A stretch of DNA of 64,000 nt, taken from the NCBI RefSeq assembly GCF_002564465.1, contig NZ_NUUX01000005.1, positions 27,301-91,300 of the forward strand, written 5' to 3'. Source of the DNA: Bacillus sp. AFS088145 (lineage in GTDB: Bacteria > Bacillota > Bacilli > Bacillales > Bacillaceae_G). The notes beneath the pieces are model-generated. The model was not told the origin of the DNA. It was given only the letters and a program-made list of their open reading frames with translations, and searched no databases. Position numbers and translations under genes: made by a program. This document shows, piece after piece, positions 37,216-45,745 of this stretch (positions within the stretch are counted from its first letter, which is position 1; every line of letters begins with the position of its first letter).

Positions 37216-38508
37216 ATGACAGTTTACCATTTTGTAGGGATTAAAGGTACTGGAATGAGTGCTTTGGCACAAATTTTACATGATTCTGGTTTGACCGTTC
37301 AGGGATCAGATTATGAAAAGCACTTTTTCACTGAAAATGAATTACGAAAAAAAAATATTACGATTTTACCATTTGATAAAGCAAATATAAAAGAAGGCCA
37401 ATTCGTTATAGCAGGTAATGCATTTCCTGATACTCATGAAGAAATTGCAGCTGCTATTGAAAAAGGAATTCCGATGGCACGCTATCATAAATTCCTAGGG
37501 GAATATATGAATAAATTTACTAGCGTTGCAATTACTGGAGCACATGGTAAAACCTCTACGACAGGTTTATTAGCCCATGTAGTTTCTGGTGCGCGTCCAA
37601 CTTCTTTTCTAATTGGAGATGGTACTGGTAAAGGTGAAAAGGACAGCGAGTATTTTGTATTTGAAGCTTGTGAATACCGTCGTCATTTCCTTTCATACTT
37701 TCCAGACTATTGCATCATGACTAATATTGATTTTGATCATCCGGATTATTATAAGAGTGTAGATGATGTATTCGATGCTTTCCAACAAATGGCGGATCAA
37801 GTAAAGAAAGGTATTATTGCATGTGGAGATGACGAACATCTTCAACGAATTTATGCAAAAGTACCTGTAATGTATTATGGATTTAACGAGGACAATGATT
37901 TCCAAGCTCGTAATATCGAAAAACATACAAATGGTACGACATTTGATGTATTTGTCCGTAATACGTATTACGCTACTTTTGATATTACAGGATATGGTGA
38001 TCATAGTATTTTAAATGCTTTAGCAGTAATTGCGCTTTGTCATTATGAAGAAATCGATGTTAATATTATTAAAGCTAGATTATTAACATATGGTGGCGTA
38101 AAGCGTCGTTTCAGTGAAAAACGCTTCGGAGATCAAATGTTAATTGATGATTATGCTCATCATCCAACTGAGATCCAAGCGACGATTCAAGCAGCACGTC
38201 AAAAATATCCTGACCGTGAAATCGTAGCAGTGTTCCAACCGCATACATTTACACGCACAAGTAAATTTTTAGACGAATTTGCTGGTACATTAGAAAAAGC
38301 AGATAAAGTTTACTTATGTGATATTTTTGGTTCTGCACGAGAAGATAAAGGTACTTTAACAATTGAAGACCTTTCTTGTAAAATTGCAGGTGCTGAACTA
38401 TTGACTGATGACAATATCAGCAATTTACAAATCCATAAAAATAGCGTATTAATTTTTATGGGTGCTGGTGATATTCAAAAATACCAAGCAGCATACGAAA
38501 AACTATAA
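37216..38508 (+). CDS. murC: UDP-N-acetylmuramate--L-alanine ligase MurC
   Basis: A 430-aa Mur ligase that adds the first amino acid of the peptidoglycan stem. The N-terminal Rossmann motif is [18 protein letters not shown], the ATP loop is [13 protein letters not shown] (about residues 107-119), DYAHHPTEI marks the C-terminal domain and the metal region has [10 protein letters not shown]. The ATG at 37216 follows GGAGG by about ten bases; an extension to 37189 is not needed. A strong terminator follows. Confidence 0.97.
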   Translation: MTVYHFVGIKGTGMSALAQILHDSGLTVQGSDYEKHFFTENELRKKNITILPFDKANIKEGQFVIAGNAFPDTHEEIAAAIEKGIPMARYHKFLGEYMNKFTSVAITGAHGKTSTTGLLAHVVSGARPTSFLIGDGTGKGEKDSEYFVFEACEYRRHFLSYFPDYCIMTNIDFDHPDYYKSVDDVFDAFQQMADQVKKGIIACGDDEHLQRIYAKVPVMYYGFNEDNDFQARNIEKHTNGTTFDVFVRNTYYATFDITGYGDHSILNALAVIALCHYEEIDVNIIKARLLTYGGVKRRFSEKRFGDQMLIDDYAHHPTEIQATIQAARQKYPDREIVAVFQPHTFTRTSKFLDEFAGTLEKADKVYLCDIFGSAREDKGTLTIEDLSCKIAGAELLTDDNISNLQIHKNSVLIFMGAGDIQKYQAAYEKL

Positions 38509-38515
38509 AAACTAT

Positions 38516-38552
38516 TGAACCCGTTTATGAATGATCATAAACGGGTTTTTTG
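38516..38552 (+). terminator. Intrinsic terminator after murC
   Basis: A perfect 13-bp stem, AACCCGTTTATGA (38518-38530) with TCATAAACGGGTT (38535-38547), then TTTT. Confidence 0.95.
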
Positions 38553-38657
38553 TTATTTTGAAAAAGCTTGTTATACAAAAAATGCTTATATAAGAAGGTA
38601 AATTGTAAAGACAAAAAGAATATGTCATACGAATGAACAGGGTAAGGAGTGAAATGA

Positions 38658-39806
38658 TTGAATAATCACTATGATGTAATTATTGTTGGAGCGGGCTCTA
38701 TGGGAATGGCAGCAGGATACTATTTATCAAAAGGGAATCAGAAAATATTATTAATAGATTCTTTTGATCCACCACATAGCTTTGGAAGCCATCACGGCGA
38801 TACTAGAATCATTCGTCATGCATATGGAGAAAGTAGAGAATACGTACCTTTAGCATTAAGGGCACAAAAATTATGGGAAGAGTTAGAACAATTGTCTGGA
38901 AAACAATTATTCTCGAGAACAGGCGTTTTATGTGCTGGTGCACCTGGCTCGACTTTTACGAATGAAGTAATAAATAGTGCAAAAGAATTTTCGTTGCCGC
39001 TTGAAATAATGGATAGTAATGAGATCAATGAAAGATGGCCCGGTTTACGTTTACCTAAAGGATTTATAGGTTGTTTAGAAACGTCTTCCGGAATTCTTTT
39101 TAGCGAGGAATGTGTTCGGGCGTATAAAGAACTATATATCGAGAAAGGAAATAGTCTTCAAACAAACACACCTGTTGTGGATATTGAGGTAGGTACAAAT
39201 AAGATGCAAGTGCTTACAGAGAATGCTGTTTACACAGCGGATAAACTTGTAGTATGTGCAGGCGCATGGTCTGGCAAAATTCTTGAAAAGACAGGTATTC
39301 ATATACCTGTAAAACCTACCCGTAAAACAGTTGCTTGGTTTGAATGTGATCATCAACTATATGATTCTAGTTCACTACCAGCATTTACGATCAATCTAAT
39401 TGATCGTCATTATTACGGCTTTCCAAGTATTCATAATAGCGGACTAAAAATTGGTCGACATGATGGAGGGCAAATTGTAGACCCTGATCAATTTAATCGA
39501 GAATTTGGAGAATTTATTGAAGATGAAACGGATCTGAGAAATTTCTTAAGTAAATATATGCCACTTGCAAATGGTAGATTAGTAAAAGGGAAAACATGCT
39601 TATATACAATGACTCCGGACGAGCACTTCATTATTGACCAGCATCCAGAATACAATAATTTAATCATTGCCACAGGTTTCTCAGGCCATGGATTTAAGTT
39701 TGCAAGCGTTGTAGGCGAGATTATTGCTGACCTAGTAACAAACCAGAAAACTGCTTTTGATTTGAGTATGTTTTCATTAAACCGATTTTTAAGCAAGAGA
39801 TTTTAA
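38658..39806 (+). CDS. solA: N-methyl-L-tryptophan/monomeric sarcosine oxidase-type FAD oxidase (SolA)
   Basis: A 382-aa flavoprotein of the DAO superfamily. The FAD motif is VIIVGAGSMGMAAGYYLSKG (about residues 6-25). The FGSHHGDTRIIRHAYGE block is diagnostic of the SolA/monomeric sarcosine oxidase group, and the C-terminal IATGFSGHGFKFASVVG segment fits as well, though here ATGF replaces the ATGCSG that carries the flavin-linking Cys. It would demethylate N-methyl amino acids to give formaldehyde and peroxide. TTG start behind AAGGAG. Confidence 0.82.
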   Translation: MNNHYDVIIVGAGSMGMAAGYYLSKGNQKILLIDSFDPPHSFGSHHGDTRIIRHAYGESREYVPLALRAQKLWEELEQLSGKQLFSRTGVLCAGAPGSTFTNEVINSAKEFSLPLEIMDSNEINERWPGLRLPKGFIGCLETSSGILFSEECVRAYKELYIEKGNSLQTNTPVVDIEVGTNKMQVLTENAVYTADKLVVCAGAWSGKILEKTGIHIPVKPTRKTVAWFECDHQLYDSSSLPAFTINLIDRHYYGFPSIHNSGLKIGRHDGGQIVDPDQFNREFGEFIEDETDLRNFLSKYMPLANGRLVKGKTCLYTMTPDEHFIIDQHPEYNNLIIATGFSGHGFKFASVVGEIIADLVTNQKTAFDLSMFSLNRFLSKRF

Positions 39807-39816
39807 TTTGAGGAAG

Positions 39817-39992
39817 TGCAAATAAAAATGTTCAAACTGCAAATAAATTTGAGATTGTGCAAATAAAAATGTTCAAACTGCAAATAAATCAGAGTAGGTG
39901 CAAATAAAAAAGCTCAAACTGCAAATAAATCAGGCAAATCTACAAATAAAAAAGTCAAATCTGCAAATAAAATTATGAAAACTGCAATTAAG
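39817..39992 (+). repeat. Iteron-like array, nine ~21-bp units with core TGCAAATAAA
   Basis: The core starts at 39817, 39838, 39858, 39879, 39899, 39920, 39941, 39962 and 39983, so steps are 20 or 21 bases, close to two helical turns. Units 7 and 9 are degenerate (TACAAATAAA, TGCAATTAAG). Alternate gaps are similar to each other (AATGTTCAAAC-like), giving a higher-order period near 41 bp. No reading frame or cas gene is present. It could be a protein-binding array or a minisatellite. Confidence 0.85.
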
Positions 39993-40217
39993 TCGACCGA
40001 ATCATGTAGAAACGGTGTGAATTGTTCAAAAAATAAAAGGAATAACAGAAAATAGATTGAGTTACAGTCAAATCTAATGAAAATTAATTAAAACTTCTAA
40101 ATTAATCTTCAAAAAATGGTTCGCAAATCTATCACCAAAGTTCAACGTTAAAATGAAGTTCACTTTGTGTTCGTCCTTCTCGATGTTGATTTTGTTAGAT
40201 TGATTATGATCGATTTC

Positions 40218-40250
40218 TGAGAGATAGCTAATATGCTATCTCTTTTTTAA
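40218..40250 (+). terminator. Intrinsic terminator without an obvious upstream gene
   Basis: AGAGATAGC (40220-40228) pairs with GCTATCTCT (40235-40243), followed by TTTTT. The nearest plus-strand gene ends about 410 bases upstream. Confidence 0.85.
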
Positions 40251-40390
40251 ATTCTTTTCAACCATAATTCTCATAATTCCTGCATCCCCTACACTTAATA
40301 TTTTAGCAATATTGTGCTAGTAATCCGAAACTTTATCTAGAGATAATTTAAGGAGTAATATTTATAATTTATTAAAAATACTGAAAATTT

Positions 40391-40404
40391 TGGAAGCGCT
40401 TTAG
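40391..40404. promoter_or_regulatory. Probable cre (CcpA) site
   Basis: TGGAAGCGCTTTAG matches the catabolite-responsive element core (TGWAARCGYTWNCW) at most positions, with a pseudo-palindromic AAGCGCTT centre. It lies about 85 bases before the MFS start, which suggests carbon catabolite repression of the operon. Confidence 0.5.
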
Positions 40405-40414
40405 AAACAGGTTA

Positions 40415-40449
40415 AGTAAGTAGTTATTTGATTACTTACTATTTTTTAC
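40415..40449 (+). terminator. Hairpin plus T-run in the MFS leader, possible attenuator
   Basis: AGTAAGTA (40415-40422) pairs with TACTTACT (40433-40440), followed by ATTTTTTAC. Its place between the cre-like site and the gene start suggests attenuation or a roadblock site. Confidence 0.45.
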
Positions 40450-40488
40450 AATTTTTATATCTGAAAAGTAAAAAAAGGGGGTATTCTT

Positions 40489-41856
40489 TTGAAGGAAAAA
40501 AAATTTATGATGGATGATGCACCGCTTAATAAATTTCATATTCGTATTACTGGACTTACTTTTGGATCGAATTTTTCGGATGGCTATGCTTTAGGAATTA
40601 TAGGTATGGCACTTTCGCTACTAGGTCCTCAAATGAAATTAAATTCTGTATGGGAAGGATTAATCGGTAGTTCCGCATTAATCGGACTTTTTTTCGGTAG
40701 TTTGTTTCTTGGCGGATTATCAGATCGCATTGGTAGGCAGAAAATCTATTTAGCAAACTTTGTTATTATTACAATCGCATCTGCTTTACAGTTTTTTGTT
40801 CACGATCCATATACGCTTTTTGCATTAAGGATTTTAATCGGTATTGCACTAGGAGGAGATTATGCTGTAGGATCTACTTTACTTGCGGAGTTTGCACCTA
40901 GAAAGTATAGAGGTATGTTATTATCATCATTAAACGTTTTATGGACAGTTGGATATGTAGCTTCAAATCTAGTTGGTTATTATTTAGAAAAAACAGGTCC
41001 AGATGCATGGCGTTGGATGTTAGTGAGTGCAGCAGTTCCTGGTCTAATTGTCTTGCTTTTACGTTTCGGAACTCCAGAGTCTCCACGTTGGTTATTAAAG
41101 ATGGGCCGTGTTGAAGAAGCACGTGCTATTGTAAGAAAGTATATTGGTGAAAATGCTGTAATGGATGAATCAGTGGATGCTAATTCTAAACATGCATACA
41201 AGGTTACAGATTTATTCAATAAGCAGCTTTGGAAACGTACTACATTTGGATCACTTTTTTATATGTGTCAGGTAGTTCCGTATTTCGCCATCTATACATT
41301 CCTACCAACTATTTTAACTAAATTGGGGTTTGAAGAAACATTTGGTGTAGACATGGTTCTAAACTTGTTCCTTCTAGTAGGAGCGTTAGCTGGTGTATGG
41401 TGTACTGAAAAATTAACTCGTAGAGGGTTTACAATTAATACATTTATTATTTTAACGATTTCATTATTCGCATTAACAGTCTTACCACAAGGTCTACATA
41501 CAATCGCAATTATTGTGTTTGCAATTTTTACATTTGTAATGTCAGCAGCTTCTAATTTAACATTAGTGTATCCTGCTGAACTATTTCCTACCGAGATACG
41601 TGGAACTGGAGTTGGATTGACAACAGCAGTTAGCCGAATTGGCTCAGCTGTTGGTACATTCCTTTTACCGATAAGTGTTAGTTCAATGGGGATGGCACCT
41701 TCTATGATCGGAATGTCTATTATTCTATTCATTGGTACAATTGTTTCAATCGCCTGGGCTCCGGAAACAAAATCACTTTCATTAAATGAAGCTAGTAATC
41801 CATTGCTTGAAGGGGATGTAATTGAGCCGAATAAACAATCAGTTTCAAGTCACTAA
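40489..41856 (+). CDS. MFS transporter, sugar/aromatic acid symporter type
   Basis: A 455-aa twelve-helix transporter of the metabolite:H+ (aromatic acid, NiaP-like) group. Motif A reads GGLSDRIGRQKIY (about residues 76-88), helix 4 has RILIGIALGGDYAVGSTLLAEFAPRKYRGMLL, and PESPRWLLKMGR is the sugar-porter-like signature. The PAELFPTEIRGTGVG block is typical. TTG start behind AAAAAGGGGG. It is 32 bases from the lyase-like gene, so it may move that enzyme's substrate. Confidence 0.85.
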   Translation: MKEKKFMMDDAPLNKFHIRITGLTFGSNFSDGYALGIIGMALSLLGPQMKLNSVWEGLIGSSALIGLFFGSLFLGGLSDRIGRQKIYLANFVIITIASALQFFVHDPYTLFALRILIGIALGGDYAVGSTLLAEFAPRKYRGMLLSSLNVLWTVGYVASNLVGYYLEKTGPDAWRWMLVSAAVPGLIVLLLRFGTPESPRWLLKMGRVEEARAIVRKYIGENAVMDESVDANSKHAYKVTDLFNKQLWKRTTFGSLFYMCQVVPYFAIYTFLPTILTKLGFEETFGVDMVLNLFLLVGALAGVWCTEKLTRRGFTINTFIILTISLFALTVLPQGLHTIAIIVFAIFTFVMSAASNLTLVYPAELFPTEIRGTGVGLTTAVSRIGSAVGTFLLPISVSSMGMAPSMIGMSIILFIGTIVSIAWAPETKSLSLNEASNPLLEGDVIEPNKQSVSSH

Positions 41857-41888
41857 ACTTAAGATATTCAAAGTAAGAGGTGTTTTAT

Positions 41889-43448
41889 ATGACCAACAAC
41901 GTTTTTATTCATCCAAAAAATATTAAAGAGGTTATTCTTGGAGATAGCGAGTTGTCGATTTATGAAGTGATTGCTGTAGCATGTTATGGTGCAAAAGTAT
42001 CGTTTACAGAAAACTACTTTCTAAGAATAAATACTTCAAGAAATTTAATCGAAAAATTTCTTGAAGAAGAAAGAGCAGTCTATGGCGTAACCACGGGCTT
42101 TGGAAGCAATGTAACAGAAGTTATTTCAAAGGAGGATGCTCAGGCTCTTCAGAGAAATATTGTCCGTTCTCATGCTGTTTCTGTAGGTGAGCCTCTTGAG
42201 AAAGAAGTAGTAAGAGCTATCCAATTAATGATCCTAAATAATATAGGGCAAGGCTATTCAGGAGTTAGATTTGAAGTGTTAGAGCTAATTGCTGCTCTTC
42301 TTAACAACGATATTTTACCATTTGTTCCTGGTGAGGGATCGGTAGCATATTTATCTCCCGAAGCGCATATGGCCCTGGTTTTAATGGGTGAAGGAAAAGC
42401 TTGGTACAAAGGCAAGCTTCTAAATGGGCATGAAGCATTGGAGCGTGCAGGTTTAAAACCAGTCACATTTGAATGTAAAGAAGGAATAGCACTATTAAAT
42501 GGTACTACTTCAGTAACAGCATTCGCTATACTCTCGATATATAATGCTATTCAAGCTGTAAAAACGGCAGATGTCACTGGTGCCATGTCATTAGAAGCGC
42601 TTAAAGGCACGATAAAAGCTTTAGATCAACGTCTACACTCAGTAAAAAAACATGAAGAACAAATGAATACAGCTATAATTGTTTCCAAGATTTTAGATGG
42701 AAGTGAGATAGTAGAGAAGTATAAAAACTATCGCTTACAGGATGCACTTAGTTTAAGATGTATACCACAAGTACATGGTGCAGTAAAAAAAGTATTTAAA
42801 AATGCATTGGAAAATATTAAAAATGAAATGAAGTCTTCAAGTGATAATCCGATTATTTGGCCAGAGGAAGAAGATGGCACAGCATTAATGGGTGGAAATT
42901 TTGATGCTTCATTTGTTGGAATTTATGCGGATACTATTTGTATTGGTATGGCGAATTTAGCCAAGATTGCAGAGCGTCGCATCGATCGATTAGTGAATTA
43001 CCATGTAAGTGAACTTCCTAATTTCTTAGTTGTAAATCCTGGGTTAAACAATGGATATATGATTCCGCAATATACAGCAGCTGGATTACTTAATGAAATA
43101 AGAGTACTATCCCATCCAGCAACGATTGATAATACATCAACATGTGCAAATCAAGAGGATGTTGTTAGCTTTGCTTATTTCGCTGCTAGGAAGGCCTATC
43201 AGATTTCAAAAAAACTTGAACATATTTTAGCAATCGAACTAATGGTTGCCACTCAAGCACTAGAATTCCATGATTCACTAAAACCGTCACCGGTAACGGC
43301 AAGTGTATATCAGTTAATTAGAAATCAAGTTCCAGCAGTTGAAGAGGATCGCTATTTTTATCATGATATTGAAACAATCCGTAATCAAATTCATGATGGA
43401 GATATTGTTGAACTTGTTGAAGAGAAAATAGGGGTCATGGAATTATGA
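41889..43448 (+). CDS. HAL/PAL-family ammonia-lyase-like protein lacking the MIO triad
   Basis: A 519-aa protein aligning over its length with histidine ammonia-lyase: YGVTTGFG (Tyr65), RSHAVSVGE, GYSGVR, NGTTS (Asn204), QDALSLRC (Gln284, Arg290), GGNFD, AERRIDRL and NQED (Glu423). The segment that should be GSVGASGDLAPLAHMAL reads GSVAYLSPEAHMAL (residues 150-163), a three-residue in-frame loss that removes Ala-Ser-Gly and thus the MIO electrophile. The Tyr equivalent to HAL Tyr280 is Leu287. Start chosen behind AAGAGGTG. Standard histidase activity is unlikely; the real reaction is unknown. Confidence 0.85.
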   Translation: MTNNVFIHPKNIKEVILGDSELSIYEVIAVACYGAKVSFTENYFLRINTSRNLIEKFLEEERAVYGVTTGFGSNVTEVISKEDAQALQRNIVRSHAVSVGEPLEKEVVRAIQLMILNNIGQGYSGVRFEVLELIAALLNNDILPFVPGEGSVAYLSPEAHMALVLMGEGKAWYKGKLLNGHEALERAGLKPVTFECKEGIALLNGTTSVTAFAILSIYNAIQAVKTADVTGAMSLEALKGTIKALDQRLHSVKKHEEQMNTAIIVSKILDGSEIVEKYKNYRLQDALSLRCIPQVHGAVKKVFKNALENIKNEMKSSSDNPIIWPEEEDGTALMGGNFDASFVGIYADTICIGMANLAKIAERRIDRLVNYHVSELPNFLVVNPGLNNGYMIPQYTAAGLLNEIRVLSHPATIDNTSTCANQEDVVSFAYFAARKAYQISKKLEHILAIELMVATQALEFHDSLKPSPVTASVYQLIRNQVPAVEEDRYFYHDIETIRNQIHDGDIVELVEEKIGVMEL

Positions 43449-43456
43449 AATTTTTA

Positions 43457-43500
43457 ATGGAGCAGTTATACTCTAAGAGTAGGACAGCTTCTTTTTTTAT
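43457..43500 (+). terminator. Possible terminator after the lyase-like gene
   Basis: TACTC-TAA-GAGTA with weaker outer pairing (GAGC...GCTTC), followed by a long T-run. Confidence 0.45.
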
Positions 43501-43573
43501 TGTTCAATCATTTTGATACTTACTACCAAACGTTCAACTAAGAAAAATCATAAGCTAAAAAGGAGAAATTAAG

Positions 43574-44785
43574 ATGAATCGAGATGCTACTCAATCAGCT
43601 TTTTCAAATTTGTTACTTTCTGGTACGCTCGTCCATATAGGAACTTTTGATGAAGTTCAAAAAAGATGTGGTATTAATACTTATCCAAATATTGTAATGG
43701 TGATTTCGATTGATCGCTATCCTGATTTAGCAGAAGAAAACCCAAAGCAGTGGAAACAAGAAATTGGGCATGAACTAATCAACCAAATTGATCAGACGAT
43801 CGGAGTTTCTTATTTGTGGAACTGGGTAGAAGAAGGTGTGCTTGCTCTTCTAATTGAACTAGATGATGTAGATAGTGAAATCGAGTTCAATAAAAAGATT
43901 TATAGAATGGCAGAAGAAATTCAAAATTCATTGGATAAGGTTCAGATTTCAGTTTCAATTGGAATAGGTAAAAAATATAGTGATCCTTATTTGTTATATC
44001 ACTCTTTTGAAGAGGCTAGAAAGTCAATGTCAGGTCGTTTTTTTCAAGGGAACAAACTGATATTTCATAGTGGTATTAAACCAGTGGAAGAAAATACACT
44101 AAGAGCATTATCAACCGAAGACCGTATTGAATTATTAGCACTTGTTCGAATTGGTGATGAAGAAGGTGTAGTCAAGCAATTAAAAAGTTTCCTTGATAAG
44201 GTAGCTAATGCATGCCGATTAAATGAAGACGTATTTAAGACTGAAGTAGTCGATTTAATTATGTTAATCTCTAGGGTTGTAGTTGAGTCAGGCGTGAATG
44301 CAACACTAATCATGTCAAAAAATGCTCAAATGATCCAGGAATTATATCATATTATTCGCTATGATAAATTTGTAAAAAAGGTTTGCGAATATGCTTACTG
44401 GCTAACGATTCAAATAGCCAATGCATTTAATAATCAGATGAATCCTGTTATTCGTAAAGCAACTAAGTATATACGAGAAAATCATCAAATTAGTATAACA
44501 CTGGAAGAAATTGCTCAATATTGTTGCGTAAGTAAATATCATTTCAGTCACCTATTCAAAAAAGAAATTGGCACAAGTGTGATCGATTTTCTAAATAGAA
44601 TAAGGATTGAAAAATCAATGTTTTATTTAGAAATGACTGATTTAACCATGCAAGAAATTGCGACACGAATTGGTTTTCAAGATTCGAATTACTTTAGTCG
44701 TATATTTAAAAAATATATAAAAAGTAGCCCTTCTGAATATAGGGCTACTAAATATCCACATTTAAATTTAGTTTTAGAAAATTAA
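43574..44785 (+). CDS. AraC-family regulator with a CdaR/GGDEF-like sensor region
   Basis: A 403-aa protein. The N-terminal half (about residues 20-170) resembles the degenerate cyclase-like domain found in PucR/CdaR and YesN-type regulators (VSISIGIGKKYSD, LYHSFEEARKSMSGRFF). The middle is helical. The last hundred residues are a double AraC helix-turn-helix (ISITLEEIAQYCCVSKYHFSHLFKKEIGTSVIDFLNRIRI ... IATRIGFQDSNYFSRIFKKY). It follows the lyase-like gene and likely controls that operon. The start follows AAAAAGGAG. Confidence 0.87.
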   Translation: MNRDATQSAFSNLLLSGTLVHIGTFDEVQKRCGINTYPNIVMVISIDRYPDLAEENPKQWKQEIGHELINQIDQTIGVSYLWNWVEEGVLALLIELDDVDSEIEFNKKIYRMAEEIQNSLDKVQISVSIGIGKKYSDPYLLYHSFEEARKSMSGRFFQGNKLIFHSGIKPVEENTLRALSTEDRIELLALVRIGDEEGVVKQLKSFLDKVANACRLNEDVFKTEVVDLIMLISRVVVESGVNATLIMSKNAQMIQELYHIIRYDKFVKKVCEYAYWLTIQIANAFNNQMNPVIRKATKYIRENHQISITLEEIAQYCCVSKYHFSHLFKKEIGTSVIDFLNRIRIEKSMFYLEMTDLTMQEIATRIGFQDSNYFSRIFKKYIKSSPSEYRATKYPHLNLVLEN

Positions 44786-44789
44786 AATT

Positions 44790-44849
44790 AGGATGCAGAG
44801 TTAAGGTTGGAGAAGGTTCTAAAAGACTCTTCTTATCCTTAATCCTGCC
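44790..44849. terminator. Imperfect convergent hairpin between araC-type and SDR genes
   Basis: Nested arms TTAAGG/CCTTAA (44801-44806 and 44837-44842) and AGAAG/CTTCT form a long stem reaching into the SDR stop codon. There is no clear T-run. Confidence 0.4.
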
Positions 44850-45612
44850 TTTCTAATCTTGTAGCATAAGGGTAAAGTGGATCTAATAATTGGAATTCAT
44901 AAGTAATTCCATCGACTTTTCCTACCACTTTTTCACTGTCATAAAGCTCCAGCATGAAACCGGCCATTTCTTTTGCAGTATGATATTTAGGTAGAACACC
45001 TTCAAATTTAATGTTTTCTTCTAAATCATAGGATACTTTTGCAAATTCTGTTTCAGTTGCAGCTGGTGCTAATACTTTAGCTTGCATTTTTGCACCTTTT
45101 TCTTTTAATTCATGAGCCAGCCCTTCTGTAAAGGCACTTACATAGAATTTAGTCGCACAATATGTGATGGCATTACCAATAATTGTATACCCTCCACCAG
45201 ATGAAACATTGATAACTTGTGTACCTTCGACTGTTGAATAATCACGTACATATAGTGAAGTTAAAATCGTTAAAGCTTCAATATTCAAATTGAGCATACT
45301 TTCAATTTTTTCTAAATTTTGTTCACCAACAGAAGCGAAATTACCAAAACCTGCATTATTAATCCAAGTTTCAATCTCATATTCTTTCAGTCCTTCATAT
45401 AAATTATAAGCATTTTTTATAACAGATAAATCAGCCGTTTTTATGATCACATCAAGATCTGAATTCAATTTAGCGATTTCTGATTTTAATTTTTCAAGTT
45501 CTTCCGTTCTACGAGCAACAATGATTAGGCTTTTTCCACGTGCAGCAAACGCAAGAGCTGATTCATAACCAATTCCTGAACTAGCACCTGTAATGACAGT
45601 ATATTTTTTCAT
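44839..45612 (-). CDS. Short-chain dehydrogenase/reductase
   Basis: A 257-aa classical SDR. The cofactor motif is TGASSGIGYESALAF (about residues 8-22), NNAG is in WINNAGFG, the catalytic Ser lies in VSSGGG and the Tyr/Lys pair in YCATKF (about residues 151-155). An Arg in ARRTEEL after the second strand suggests NADPH use. It resembles YqjQ-type oxidoreductases. It is transcribed from a promoter controlled by the divergent MerR gene, suggesting a stress-induced detoxification role. Confidence 0.85.
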   Translation of the reverse strand: MKKYTVITGASSGIGYESALAFAARGKSLIIVARRTEELEKLKSEIAKLNSDLDVIIKTADLSVIKNAYNLYEGLKEYEIETWINNAGFGNFASVGEQNLEKIESMLNLNIEALTILTSLYVRDYSTVEGTQVINVSSGGGYTIIGNAITYCATKFYVSAFTEGLAHELKEKGAKMQAKVLAPAATETEFAKVSYDLEENIKFEGVLPKYHTAKEMAGFMLELYDSEKVVGKVDGITYEFQLLDPLYPYATRLERQD

Positions 45613-45664
45613 CTAAATTCCTCCTAATAATTTGGTTTATACTAAAACTTTAAATTAATTGTGT

Positions 45665-45677
45665 ATCCGTTACGGAT
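45665..45677. promoter_or_regulatory. Palindrome ATCCGT-T-ACGGAT in the SDR leader
   Basis: Six-base inverted arms around one base, at about the expected transcription start of the SDR gene. It is separate from the MerR operator and could be a second operator. Confidence 0.35.
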
Positions 45678-45679
45678 TC

Positions 45680-45710
45680 ATTATACTGGTTAGAGTAAAC
45701 TCTAAGTCAA
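45680..45710 (-). promoter_or_regulatory. MerR-type promoter/operator with 19-bp spacer (SDR gene)
   Basis: Read on the minus strand: -35 TTGACT (45705-45710), a 19-bp spacer, and -10 TATAAT (45680-45685). The perfect palindrome TTAGAGT-AA-ACTCTAA (45690-45705) lies mostly in the spacer and touches the -35. The long spacer plus central dyad is the classic MerR-activated architecture, in which the regulator twists the DNA to realign the elements. Confidence 0.85.
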
Positions 45711-45745
45711 ACTGTTTTTATTTTTCACTCAAACTGGAGGTACTT

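Larger units (their letters stand above)
39993..40488. other. Gene-free stretch upstream of the MFS/lyase operon
   Basis: No coding frame is convincing. It contains a terminator hairpin at 40220-40243, a TTATCT-AG-AGATAA inverted repeat (40333-40346), a cre-like site (40391-40404) and a hairpin with T-run (40415-40446). The 40,000-40,218 part has no feature I can name, yet it ends in a terminator, so a small RNA is possible. Confidence 0.5.

Noticed and set aside
39817-39992. CRISPR array
   Set aside because: Repeats are only about ten bases with ten- to eleven-base gaps that resemble each other, units are degenerate, and no cas gene is present.
41889-43448. Annotation as hutH (histidine ammonia-lyase)
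   Set aside because: The MIO triad and the active-site Tyr are missing and no other hut gene is nearby, so the name would imply an activity it probably lacks.
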